Both the position numbers and the translations under genes were made by a program. From CAZEYT01 sp964516295 (GTDB taxonomy: Bacteria; Verrucomicrobiota; Verrucomicrobiia; Chthoniobacterales; Terrimicrobiaceae), in NCBI GenBank assembly GCA_964516295.1, contig CAZEYT010000104.1, forward strand, positions 1-8,100: a DNA stretch of 8,100 nucleotides. The letters are read 5' to 3'. This document shows, piece by piece, positions 1 to 6,228 of this stretch. A model generated the notes under the pieces. The model searched no databases and was not told the DNA's origin. It worked only from the letters and a program-made list of their open reading frames with translations. Numbering within the stretch: position 1 is the first letter of the stretch; each line of letters opens with the position of its first letter.

Positions 1-693
1 CCGGTTTTTCGGCGCTACCATCAGAGCGACATCACGTTTTCGATGCTCTACGCCTTTACCGAGCATTTCATCCTCGTGCTCAGTCACGACGAGGTTGTGC
101 ATGGCAAGGGATCGCTCCTCGACAAAATGCCCGGCGACGCCTGGCAGAAGTTTGCAAATTGCCGGATGTTCCTCGCTTGGATGTGGGCCCACCCCGGCAA
201 AAAACTCATCTTCCAGGGCATCGAATTCGGCCAGTGGTGTGAATGGAAACACGACCGTAGCCTCGACTGGCACCTCACGCAATTCCCGCTGCACGATGGC
301 CTCCGTCGACTCGTCCAGCATCTGAACTGGCTCTACACCCACGAGCCCGCGCTTTACGAACTCGACGAAAGCTACGAGGGCTTCGAGTGGATCGATTTCC
401 ACGACGCAGACAACACGGTGTGGTCTTTCCTCCGAAAATCGAAAGAAGGCACGCCGGTGCTTTTTGTGATCAACGCCACTCCCGTCGTCCGGGCCGCCTA
501 TCGGGTCGGCGTCCCCGAGCCCGGTTTTTACCGCGAAGTTCTCAACACCGATGCCGAAACCTACGGCGGCAGCAACTTGGGCAACTACGGCGGGAAATGG
601 GCGGACGAACATTGGTCCTGGCAGAATCGCTACCACTCCGTTCTCCTCGACCTTCCTCCCCTTTCCGTCATCGCCTTCAAGCTCGAACGATAA
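1..693 (+). CDS. glgB: 1,4-alpha-glucan branching enzyme, C-terminal part (5' end outside window)
   Basis: Frame 1 is open from the first base, giving 230 residues of the C-terminal half of a GH13 glycogen branching enzyme. This enzyme cuts alpha-1,4 glucan chains and re-attaches them through alpha-1,6 bonds in the cytoplasm. Seen: LSHDEVVHGKGSLLDKMPGD near nt 79-138, which carries the His-Asp pair equivalent to E. coli GlgB H525/D526 (transition-state residues). Then come KFANCRMFLAWMWAHPGKK, EFGQWCEWKHDRSLDWHL and the all-beta C-terminal domain ending in PPLSVIAFKLER. The other two catalytic acids (the D405 and E458 equivalents) lie before the window. Length after the catalytic Asp (about 200 residues) fits the E. 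coli enzyme, so the C-terminus is complete. It is convergent with the downstream aminotransferase, 39 bp away. The branching-enzyme call is secure; membership in the GlgB rather than plant-type subgroup rests on the motif wording. Confidence 0.96.
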   Translation, partial: PVFRRYHQSDITFSMLYAFTEHFILVLSHDEVVHGKGSLLDKMPGDAWQKFANCRMFLAWMWAHPGKKLIFQGIEFGQWCEWKHDRSLDWHLTQFPLHDGLRRLVQHLNWLYTHEPALYELDESYEGFEWIDFHDADNTVWSFLRKSKEGTPVLFVINATPVVRAAYRVGVPEPGFYREVLNTDAETYGGSNLGNYGGKWADEHWSWQNRYHSVLLDLPPLSVIAFKLER

Positions 694-715
694 CGTTCGC
701 GACCGGGGGCGGTCG
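684..715 (+). terminator. Tandem hairpins at the glgB stop codon (weak terminator candidate)
   Basis: A perfect 6-bp stem CGAACG/CGTTCG (684-689 with 694-699) has the tetraloop ATAA, so the TAA stop lies in the loop. It is followed directly by a 5-bp stem CGACC/GGTCG (700-704 with 711-715). They sit between two converging genes, where a bidirectional terminator would be expected. No T-tract follows on either strand, so intrinsic termination is only a possibility. Confidence 0.3.
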
Positions 716-732
716 GGAAATTCACGCGGGCA

Positions 733-2094
733 TCACCCGGAAAACGCGCAATCCATTTCGGCAAGCGTCTTCCCGACGAAAGCGGATTCCTCGGGTGTCA
801 ACGAAAACGGCGGGGAAAAGGAGAGAACGTTTCCGTCCGGGCCGCCCGCCAGCAGGAGCAGCCCCCGGCGAAGGCCCTGCGTCACGAAGTGAACGGCACG
901 GGCGGGATCGGGACCACCGTCTTCGCGGAGCAACTCCACGCCGGTCAGCGCGCCGCAGCCGCGAAGGTGCTTGCGCGGAAGCCCTTGAAGCGCTTCACGC
1001 AGGGCCTGTCCGCTCTCGCGCGCCTGCACAGCCGTCTCGGGCCGGACGTGTTTTTCCAGAGACGCCAAGGCCGTGGCGCAGCCGACCGGATGCCCCAGAA
1101 ACGTGCTGGTGTGCAATGCCTCGCCACGCGAGCGCGGCCACGCGTCCATGATGTCCGACCGCCCGACGCAGGCCGAGAGCGGAAAGCCGTTCGTCAGTGC
1201 CTTGCCAAGACAGATGAGATCCGGAACCACACCCGAATGCTCGCACGCAAAAAGTCGTCCGGTCCGGTTGAATCCCGTGTAAATTTCATCGGCGATCAGC
1301 AGGATTTTATGGGCATCACACACCGCCCGAAGCAGGCGGAGAAAATCCTTGGGTGGCACGATGTCTCCTCCGCGTCCCTGAATCGGCTCGACCAACACAC
1401 ACCCGATCTCCCGTTGACGAATCGTCTTTTCCAAGCGGTCATGAAGCTCGTCGAGGCAACGGGACGAACAGTTCGGAAACGACGCCCCCTCCAACCGGAA
1501 ACCCTCGCGGCAGTCAAACGGGCACCGGAAACAATGAGGGTACGGCAGGCGGACTCCGAATTTCGCAAGCTGACCGGCAAAGGGATCCCGGAAAAACGGA
1601 AGTCCGGATGTCTCCAGCGCGCCATGGCCGAGACCGTGATACGCGCCGGTGAAGCTGATGACGCCCGGCTTGCCACTGTGAAGATGGGCTGTTTTTAGTG
1701 CGGCCTCGATCGACTCCGATCCCGAACAACAGAGGATGGACTTGCCGGTACCGGCATTCCAGCGCTCAAACGTCACCCGGCTGAGTTCGCGGCAAAGGCG
1801 GGCTTTGAGCGGCGATGGATGCACGTCGCCGAGACCGTGAATGAGCGAGTCCGCCTGGGACTTCATGGCCTCACGCGTCGCCCCGTGGCCCAGACTGCAA
1901 ACGCCGAAGCCGGCGGTGAGATCGAGGTAGCGATTTCCGTCCACATCCCAGACATTCGTGCCTTCGGCCCGTTCCCAGAAAACCGGGAAACCTTCATCAA
2001 AAAACGTCACGTTCCGCGATTCGCAAGCGGCGAGCCCGGCCATCAGCTCCCGCGATTGCGGCCCGGGGATCCCGGTGACGACATCCGGCAACAT
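733..2094 (-). CDS. Class III PLP-dependent aminotransferase
   Basis: This is a 453-residue fold-type I, class III (4-aminobutyrate/ornithine/glutamate-semialdehyde type) PLP enzyme, about the usual size. Seen: the N-terminal WERAEGTNVWDVDGNRYLDL signature (40-59), phosphate-binding SGSES (124-128), AYHG (151-154, aromatic ring stacking on PLP), the cofactor Asp in ADEIYTGFNRTGR (D269), the Schiff-base Lys in LGKALTNGFPLSA (K298) and TSTFLGHP (329-336). A cysteine cluster PHCFRCPFDC...C...C (188, 191, 195, 209, 213) matches a pattern I recall from the subgroup containing archaeal and Bacillus 'YPYCYRCPFG' enzymes. Some of those are aminotransferases and others are amino-acid racemases. The start ATG lies 5 bp after the stop of the GlgA-like gene, with no clear Shine-Dalgarno, which suggests translational coupling. 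The N-terminal text GIPGPQSREL is family-like, supporting this start over the internal Met at 18. The substrate cannot be told from sequence. Confidence 0.93.
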   Translation of the reverse strand: MLPDVVTGIPGPQSRELMAGLAACESRNVTFFDEGFPVFWERAEGTNVWDVDGNRYLDLTAGFGVCSLGHGATREAMKSQADSLIHGLGDVHPSPLKARLCRELSRVTFERWNAGTGKSILCCSGSESIEAALKTAHLHSGKPGVISFTGAYHGLGHGALETSGLPFFRDPFAGQLAKFGVRLPYPHCFRCPFDCREGFRLEGASFPNCSSRCLDELHDRLEKTIRQREIGCVLVEPIQGRGGDIVPPKDFLRLLRAVCDAHKILLIADEIYTGFNRTGRLFACEHSGVVPDLICLGKALTNGFPLSACVGRSDIMDAWPRSRGEALHTSTFLGHPVGCATALASLEKHVRPETAVQARESGQALREALQGLPRKHLRGCGALTGVELLREDGGPDPARAVHFVTQGLRRGLLLLAGGPDGNVLSFSPPFSLTPEESAFVGKTLAEMDCAFSG

Positions 2095-2099
2095 CGGAC

Positions 2100-3500
2100 T
2101 CAGGCGGCGACAGCGCGGCCGGTTTTGGCGAGCAGACGACCGTAAAGCGATTCATGACGCTTCGCAGAGGCGGCCCAAGAAAAATCGGCTGCCCGCGCCG
2201 CCCGGACAAGGATCGACTGGACCTCATCCGGCGCGTGAAGAGCGCGGCGGATCGCGTCGAGCAAGGCCGTATCCGAGCTCTGGAAGAAAACGTATCCATT
2301 CCCCAGTCCCGTGACCGGGTCGAAATCCTGAACAAATTGGCGGAGGCCGCCGCAGTTTGCGGCAATCGGAACAACGCCATTTCGGAGGGCCAGAACCAAA
2401 AGCTCGCCGCCCGGTTCAACCGGTCCGGGCAAAAGGAGAAAGTCGGATCCCGCCAGCGCTTTCTGGAAAAATGGCCCGTCCACAACCTCGCGGTGCGTGA
2501 AGCGACCCGCGTGTCGCCGGACTGCGATTTCCAAAGCCTTCCGGCTGGTTTCCGTCACCGGGCCGAGAAGAAGCACGCGCGCCTCGTCCGATGGCAGTCG
2601 GTCGAGCGCTTCCAAAAGAACATCAACTCCCACTCCCTGCGTCGCGGCCGAATCGGCCAGGAAAACACGACCCCCGGCCTGAAATCCCGCGGCCGCCAGC
2701 AGGAGGTCGCGGGCGTAATCTTTCGCGCCGGGCGTTTCGGGAAGGACCGGCCAGGCGGACTCGACCAGCCCGTCCGGAATGCCCTCCAACTTGTAACTCT
2801 GCTCACGGAGGACGTTTTCCAAACCGCATCCATGCGCCGGCGTTTGCATCTCGGCGATATGGCGGCGACCTGGCAGAACGACCGAATCCGCAAAAAGAAT
2901 CCCGCCCTTGAGACAGTTCATACTGCCGTAGAACTCGACTCCACGTGCCGAAAAAAAATCCCCTGGAAGGTTTGTTAACGCGAAATCATAACTCCAGAAA
3001 TTTCCCTGGTACTCGAGGCTATGCGGCGTGAGCACCGTAATGGCCGGAAGCCGCTGGTCACGTGCAAAAACCGGCGCGAGCGCAGTCTGCCAGCCGTGGA
3101 CGTGAAGAACGTCGGGCTCCAGCCGGCGTGCGAGCTCGATCACACACTTCGTGAAGTAAATGAAGCGGGCGGAGTTGTCCTGATAGTCCCGCCCCTCGGT
3201 CGCATAGAGCTCCGAGCGATCAAAAAACTCGTCCCTGGCCACAAAGAGAACCGGCACGTCTCCTGCCGCCTCAAAAATCTCGCTCGGAAGCCGCGCTCCG
3301 CCCACCGGCACCGAGAACTTCGTCTTCGTCCGGCGAACTTTGACCCCCTTGTTCTCGCGTACCTGGCGGTAGAGCGGCAACACGACCGTCACCTCATGCC
3401 CGAGCGCCTGCAGGTGCGACGTCAACTCCAGCATCTCGTCCGCGAAATCCCCCGTCTTCGCAAACGGCGACATTTCGCTGGCAGCCATCAGGATCTTCAT
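2100..3500 (-). CDS. Glycogen/starch-synthase-like protein (GT5 fold) lacking key catalytic residues
   Basis: These 466 residues align along their whole length with bacterial GlgA (GT5, GT-B fold). Recognisable blocks are MKILMAASEMSPFAKTG (1-17), HVHGWQTALAPVF (133-145), TPHSLEYQGNF (158-168), GVEFYGSMNCLKGG (187-200), LLEALDRL (295-302), GSDFLLLPGPVEPGG (351-365), NGYVF (401-405) and ADFSWAASAKRHESLY (438-453). The start at 3500 is chosen because MKILMAASE is the family N-terminus; the frame is open 39 codons further upstream, but that part is not GlgA-like. Against remembered E. coli GlgA, K15, the His of TxHNLxYQG (H160) and E377 (E362) are kept. The second Gly of KxGG is Asp18, D137 is Gly136, the Arg and Lys of SRLTxQKG become Ala285 and Val290, and the Cys of EPCG is Gly364. 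The linker between domains is also shortened. Normal ADP-glucose-dependent synthesis is therefore doubtful. It could be a pseudoenzyme, a regulator, or a transferase with another donor. Confidence 0.88.
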   Translation of the reverse strand: MKILMAASEMSPFAKTGDFADEMLELTSHLQALGHEVTVVLPLYRQVRENKGVKVRRTKTKFSVPVGGARLPSEIFEAAGDVPVLFVARDEFFDRSELYATEGRDYQDNSARFIYFTKCVIELARRLEPDVLHVHGWQTALAPVFARDQRLPAITVLTPHSLEYQGNFWSYDFALTNLPGDFFSARGVEFYGSMNCLKGGILFADSVVLPGRRHIAEMQTPAHGCGLENVLREQSYKLEGIPDGLVESAWPVLPETPGAKDYARDLLLAAAGFQAGGRVFLADSAATQGVGVDVLLEALDRLPSDEARVLLLGPVTETSRKALEIAVRRHAGRFTHREVVDGPFFQKALAGSDFLLLPGPVEPGGELLVLALRNGVVPIAANCGGLRQFVQDFDPVTGLGNGYVFFQSSDTALLDAIRRALHAPDEVQSILVRAARAADFSWAASAKRHESLYGRLLAKTGRAVAA

Positions 3501-3539
3501 CCGGGCATCATGGCTGCGATTCGCCGCCGGAGTCGAACC

Positions 3540-3563
3540 AAAATCGGGGCGTCGGTTCCCCGA
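3540..3563 (-). terminator. Putative intrinsic terminator or attenuator after the desaturase gene
   Basis: Read on the minus strand, 8 bases after the desaturase stop, a 6-bp stem TCGGGG/CCCCGA (3563-3558 with 3549-3544) with an 8-base loop is followed at once by TTTT (3543-3540). The GC-rich stem is convincing but the T-tract is short. It lies 40 bp before the GlgA-like start and may wholly or partly separate the helicase-desaturase pair from the GlgA-like-aminotransferase pair. I could not find a clear promoter in the 40 bp that remain. Confidence 0.5.
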
Positions 3564-3571
3564 GCAGCCAC

Positions 3572-4714
3572 TCAGGCCGCGAGGCTGTTCGGCAGCGACC
3601 GCTGGGTATCCATCCACTGACGGATGCTGGCCCGGAGCTGATCGGCTGCCTGGCGGAGGTCGCGCTTCAATTCGCGACGCTCTTCACGGGCGACCAGATG
3701 CTTGGCGGCTTGGGCCTCACGGTATTTGGTGAGGATCGCTTCCCAATGCGCAACCGCCTCGTTCACGCGCTGACGACCGGCTTCAAGCAACTCATGGACC
3801 GGATCGGCCGCGGGACGCGAACCCAGTCTGGCACGAAGGCGACGTTCCTGCTCGACGATTTGCGCCTTGAGAATTTTCTCTTCCGGCACCGTGCGCAGGT
3901 TGCGGACCAGGCCGATTTTCGCCAGCGTCCAGATCGTCCACTTGGTCGGATCGAACTGCCAGGGCTTCACGCCGTTCCGATAGTCATGTTGGAACTCATG
4001 GTGAAAATTGTGGTAGCCCTCGCCGAAGGTGAAAAACGCCATGAGCAGGCTGTCACGGGCCGAGACGTCGGTGGAATAGGGACGTTCCCCGATCCAGTGG
4101 CAGAGCGAGTTGATGCAAAACGTCATGTGATGCACGAAGACCGTTCGCGCGACACCGGCGAGCAGGAAACCGCCCAAGGCCGCGACCGGACCACCCCAGA
4201 CCCAGCCGATCAGAGCGGGGAGAGCGAAGCCCATACCGAGCGAGATCGGCACGTAATACTGATGCTGCCACCAAGCGAGCTTGTCTTTCTGCAAATCCCG
4301 AACCCAGGTGAGCGGCGTATCCGGACCGGTGCGGAATAAAAGCCATCCGATGTGCGCATGGAAGAAGCCTTTGTTGATGTCGTACGGGTCTTCATCGTGG
4401 TCGACGAATTTGTGGTGCCGGCGGTGATCCGCGCACCATCCGAGAGCCGAACCCTCGAACGCCGCAGCGCCGAACAGCAGTGTGTACACTTTCACCGGCC
4501 AAGCGGCCTGAAAGGTGAGGTGCGAGAAGAGCCGGTGATACCCCAGCGTGATGCTCAGACCGGTCGAGATAAAAAAGAACAGGAAGAGTCCGATCTGAAA
4601 GCCGTCGAGGCCGAATTTCCAGATATACCAAGGAGCGCCGATAACCGTGGTCAGGAAGGTGCCGATAAGGAAGGCACTGTTGAGCCAGTGGATGTCGTGT
4701 TTGAAGAATTTCAT
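3572..4714 (-). CDS. Acyl-CoA/acyl-lipid delta-9-type fatty acid desaturase with C-terminal helical tail
   Basis: A 380-residue integral membrane di-iron desaturase that puts a double bond into acyl chains. All three histidine boxes are present: HRLFSH (60-65, HX4H), HRRHH (97-101, HXXHH) and HNFHH (235-239, HXXHH). The context words GYHRLFSHLTFQ, GWCADHRRHHKFVDHDEDPY and FGEGYHNFHHEFQHDYRNG are typical of the stearoyl-CoA desaturase family. Hydrophobic stretches at about 11-30, 37-58, 72-92, 155-175 and 178-197 supply the membrane segments. The conserved part ends near residue 275. A further ~100 residues, rich in Arg, Glu, Ala and Gln, look like amphipathic helix or coiled coil, with a proline-containing break near 300-305. 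The start ATG is 6 bp after the helicase stop, so the two are likely one transcript. Exact substrate (acyl-CoA or acyl-lipid) and position of the double bond cannot be read from the sequence. Confidence 0.94.
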   Translation of the reverse strand: MKFFKHDIHWLNSAFLIGTFLTTVIGAPWYIWKFGLDGFQIGLFLFFFISTGLSITLGYHRLFSHLTFQAAWPVKVYTLLFGAAAFEGSALGWCADHRRHHKFVDHDEDPYDINKGFFHAHIGWLLFRTGPDTPLTWVRDLQKDKLAWWQHQYYVPISLGMGFALPALIGWVWGGPVAALGGFLLAGVARTVFVHHMTFCINSLCHWIGERPYSTDVSARDSLLMAFFTFGEGYHNFHHEFQHDYRNGVKPWQFDPTKWTIWTLAKIGLVRNLRTVPEEKILKAQIVEQERRLRARLGSRPAADPVHELLEAGRQRVNEAVAHWEAILTKYREAQAAKHLVAREERRELKRDLRQAADQLRASIRQWMDTQRSLPNSLAA

Positions 4715-4720
4715 GAGTGG

Positions 4721-5941
4721 TTAGCGTCTGCGGAAGGTTCGGCGGGGGCGGAATCTGCGTTCGCCCGTGGCCGTTGGGGTGTTTTGGTTGGGTCGCGCGG
4801 GGCGCGGTCCCGGTTTTTGTGCGGACGGAGCCTCGAAGCCATCCATTTGGAGGCGTTCGATTTTCTGTCCGATAAATCGTTCGATGGCGGAAAGCTTGCT
4901 CAGTTCTTCGCCCGTGACCAGCGTAAAAGCATCGCCTGTGAGGCTGGCCCGGCCGGTGCGGCCGATACGGTGGACATAATCCTCCGGATGTTGAGGCACA
5001 TCGTAATTGATGACGTGGCTGACCCCGGCAACGTCAATGCCGCGAGCGGCAATGTCTGTGGCGACCATGACTTCGTATTTCCCGGACCGGAAGCCATTGA
5101 GAGCCTCGATGCGTTGGTTCTGGGAACGGTTCGCATGAAGCACCGCAACTGCGTGGTTCTGGCCGCGGAGTTTCTTGGCGATCTTGTCCGCGCCATGCTT
5201 GGTTCGCGAAAAAACAATCGCACTCTGATAATCGGTCGCCTCGAGCAGCGCGACGAGAAGGTCGAATTTTCGGCTCTGGTCAACAATGTAAACCCCGTGC
5301 TTCACCGACGACGTCACACTTCGGGCGGCGCCGATTTCGATCCGCACCGGATCGCGGAGCGCAAACGACGCCAGCTCGACGATCTCGGGCGGCAGAGTTG
5401 CTGAGAAAAAGAGCGTCTGCCGTTTTGCCGGACATTTTGCGATGATCCGTCGCATGGGGGGTAGGAATCCGACGTCCAGCATGCGGTCCACCTCGTCGAG
5501 CACCAGAATCTCGATGCCACGAAGGTCCACCGTGCCCTGTTGCAAATGATCTTCGAGTCGCCCGGGCGTGGCCACGATGATGTCGACGCCATCGCGGAGC
5601 GCATTGCGCTGGGCACCGTAGCCGACCCCTCCAAAAATCGAAGCCACCCGCAGGTCCGTAAACCGCGCAAAGTCGCGAATCGCCGTCTCGACCTGCATCG
5701 CCAACTCCCGGGTGGGCTCGAGAATGAGACACCGCGTTTTTCCATGCGAGGCCAAGTGCTGCAGCACCGGAAGAGCAAACGCAGCTGTTTTTCCCGTTCC
5801 CGTCTGCGCCGAGGCGATCAGGTCCTTGCCCTCCAATGCGGGCGGAATCGCCCGAAGTTGAATCGGAGTCGGGTCTCCGTAGCCCATTGCCTGGACGCCT
5901 TGCAAAAGTGGCTTGGTCAGTCCAAGCGAAGAAAATGGCAT
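4721..5941 (-). CDS. DEAD-box ATP-dependent RNA helicase, RhlE-like (motif II is DEVD)
   Basis: A 406-residue superfamily 2 RNA helicase that unwinds RNA structure in the cytoplasm (ribosome assembly, RNA turnover or cold adaptation in relatives). Motifs in order: Q motif GYGDPTPIQ (20-28), Walker A SAQTGTGKT (44-52), Ia PTRELA (76-81), GG (104-105), Ib TPGR (125-128), II DEVD (149-152), III SAT (180-182), IV AIVFSRTK (241-248), V TDIAARGIDV (295-304), VI HRIGRTGRA (324-332). A basic, Pro/Arg-rich tail (about 366-406, ending RRTFRRR) is typical of RhlE-type RNA-binding extensions. MPFSSLGL is the family N-terminus, so the ATG at 5941 is preferred over a GTG at 5974 in the same frame. No Shine-Dalgarno is visible. 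The variant DEVD keeps the Mg/ATP-binding Asp-Glu and the final Asp, so activity is probably intact. It leads the minus-strand block, with the desaturase 6 bp downstream. Confidence 0.95.
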   Translation of the reverse strand: MPFSSLGLTKPLLQGVQAMGYGDPTPIQLRAIPPALEGKDLIASAQTGTGKTAAFALPVLQHLASHGKTRCLILEPTRELAMQVETAIRDFARFTDLRVASIFGGVGYGAQRNALRDGVDIIVATPGRLEDHLQQGTVDLRGIEILVLDEVDRMLDVGFLPPMRRIIAKCPAKRQTLFFSATLPPEIVELASFALRDPVRIEIGAARSVTSSVKHGVYIVDQSRKFDLLVALLEATDYQSAIVFSRTKHGADKIAKKLRGQNHAVAVLHANRSQNQRIEALNGFRSGKYEVMVATDIAARGIDVAGVSHVINYDVPQHPEDYVHRIGRTGRASLTGDAFTLVTGEELSKLSAIERFIGQKIERLQMDGFEAPSAQKPGPRPARPNQNTPTATGERRFRPRRTFRRR

Positions 5942-5952
5942 AATCAGCCGGG

Positions 5953-5981
5953 AACGTGGGGGCGAACACTCCACTTGTCAA
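5953..5981 (-). promoter_or_regulatory. Possible -35 box upstream of the helicase gene
   Basis: On the minus strand a perfect TTGACA occurs at 5981-5976, 35 bp before the chosen ATG and just after the stop of the methyltransferase remnant. At 17-bp spacing the -10 position reads CACGTT, a poor match. Transcription from here would give a very short leader. The location is right for a promoter but the -10 is not convincing. Confidence 0.25.
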
Positions 5982-5999
5982 CCGATGTTTAACGGGGCT

Positions 6000-6203
6000 C
6001 TACCCGGCGATCTTCTGAACAATCAAAAACACATGCATCTCGGGAAATTGATCATACTCCAGATGCCGACGGACACAGCCGAGGTTTCGATGATTCTGAG
6101 GATCTCCGGGAGGCCCGGCGTGGCATGATACATCGGCACCCCCATGTGCGAGTCCCGCGTCTCGCGGGGACTGTCCAATCCACCGGTCGTGAAGATCAGC
6201 ACA
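6000..6203 (-). pseudogene. 3' remnant of a class I SAM-dependent methyltransferase gene, frameshifted
   Basis: The minus strand encodes VLIFTTGGLDSP...MGVPMYHATPGLPEILRIIETS in one frame (6202 to about 6083). It then continues as GCVRRHLEYDQFPEMHVFLI...QKIAG and a TAG stop (6002-6000) in another. Joined across a single missing base near 6080-6083, this reads as the C-terminus of class I SAM-dependent methyltransferases. Remembered relatives have FTxGG..GEH.D...MG...YYS.LGI..FL.L...GC...HLEYDQYPEKH..LIVQK at this position. The SAM-binding N-terminal part is missing: the fragment stops exactly at the edge of the ISL3-type element, and nothing like the missing part was found on its other side. 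It is non-functional. The family call rests on the distinctive HLEYDQ-PE-H ending. Confidence 0.72.
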
Positions 6204-6228
6204 GGTTCATCCGCAAAAAGTGTGCTTA
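6204..6228. repeat. Left terminal inverted repeat of the ISL3-type element
   Basis: This is the 25-bp partner of 6866-6890, with two mismatches, both within the outer seven bases. The inner 19 bases pair perfectly. The transposase stop codon (TGA, 6209-6207) lies within it. Confidence 0.88.

Noticed and set aside
889..1698. Long open frame on the + strand (269 codons)
   Set aside because: It lies antisense within the aminotransferase gene. The protein is Arg/Pro/Ala-rich with no recognisable motif, a usual shadow in GC-rich DNA.
2154..2978. Open frame on the + strand (274 codons)
   Set aside because: It is a complementary shadow of the GlgA-like gene, with low-complexity Arg-rich text and no family resemblance.
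3508..3543. GGTTCGACTCC on the minus strand, resembling the T-arm of a tRNA or tmRNA
   Set aside because: No matching acceptor stem, no correctly placed CCA after the expected acceptor length, and no D-arm or anticodon arm upstream. The T-stem itself does not pair fully.
3501..3617. Upstream extension of the GlgA-like reading frame by 39 codons
   Set aside because: The GlgA N-terminus MKILMAASE begins at 3500. The extension overlaps the desaturase gene and the hairpin, and its text is not GlgA-like.
4352..5404. Open frame on the + strand (350 codons)
   Set aside because: It spans two clear minus-strand genes (desaturase and helicase), whose motifs are unmistakable. The + product shows no domain and is best seen as a shadow.
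5942..5974. GTG start for the helicase at 5974
   Set aside because: The extra 11 residues (MECSPPRSRLI) are not part of the RhlE N-terminus, while MPFSSLGL at 5941 is. The GTG also overlaps the possible promoter spacer.
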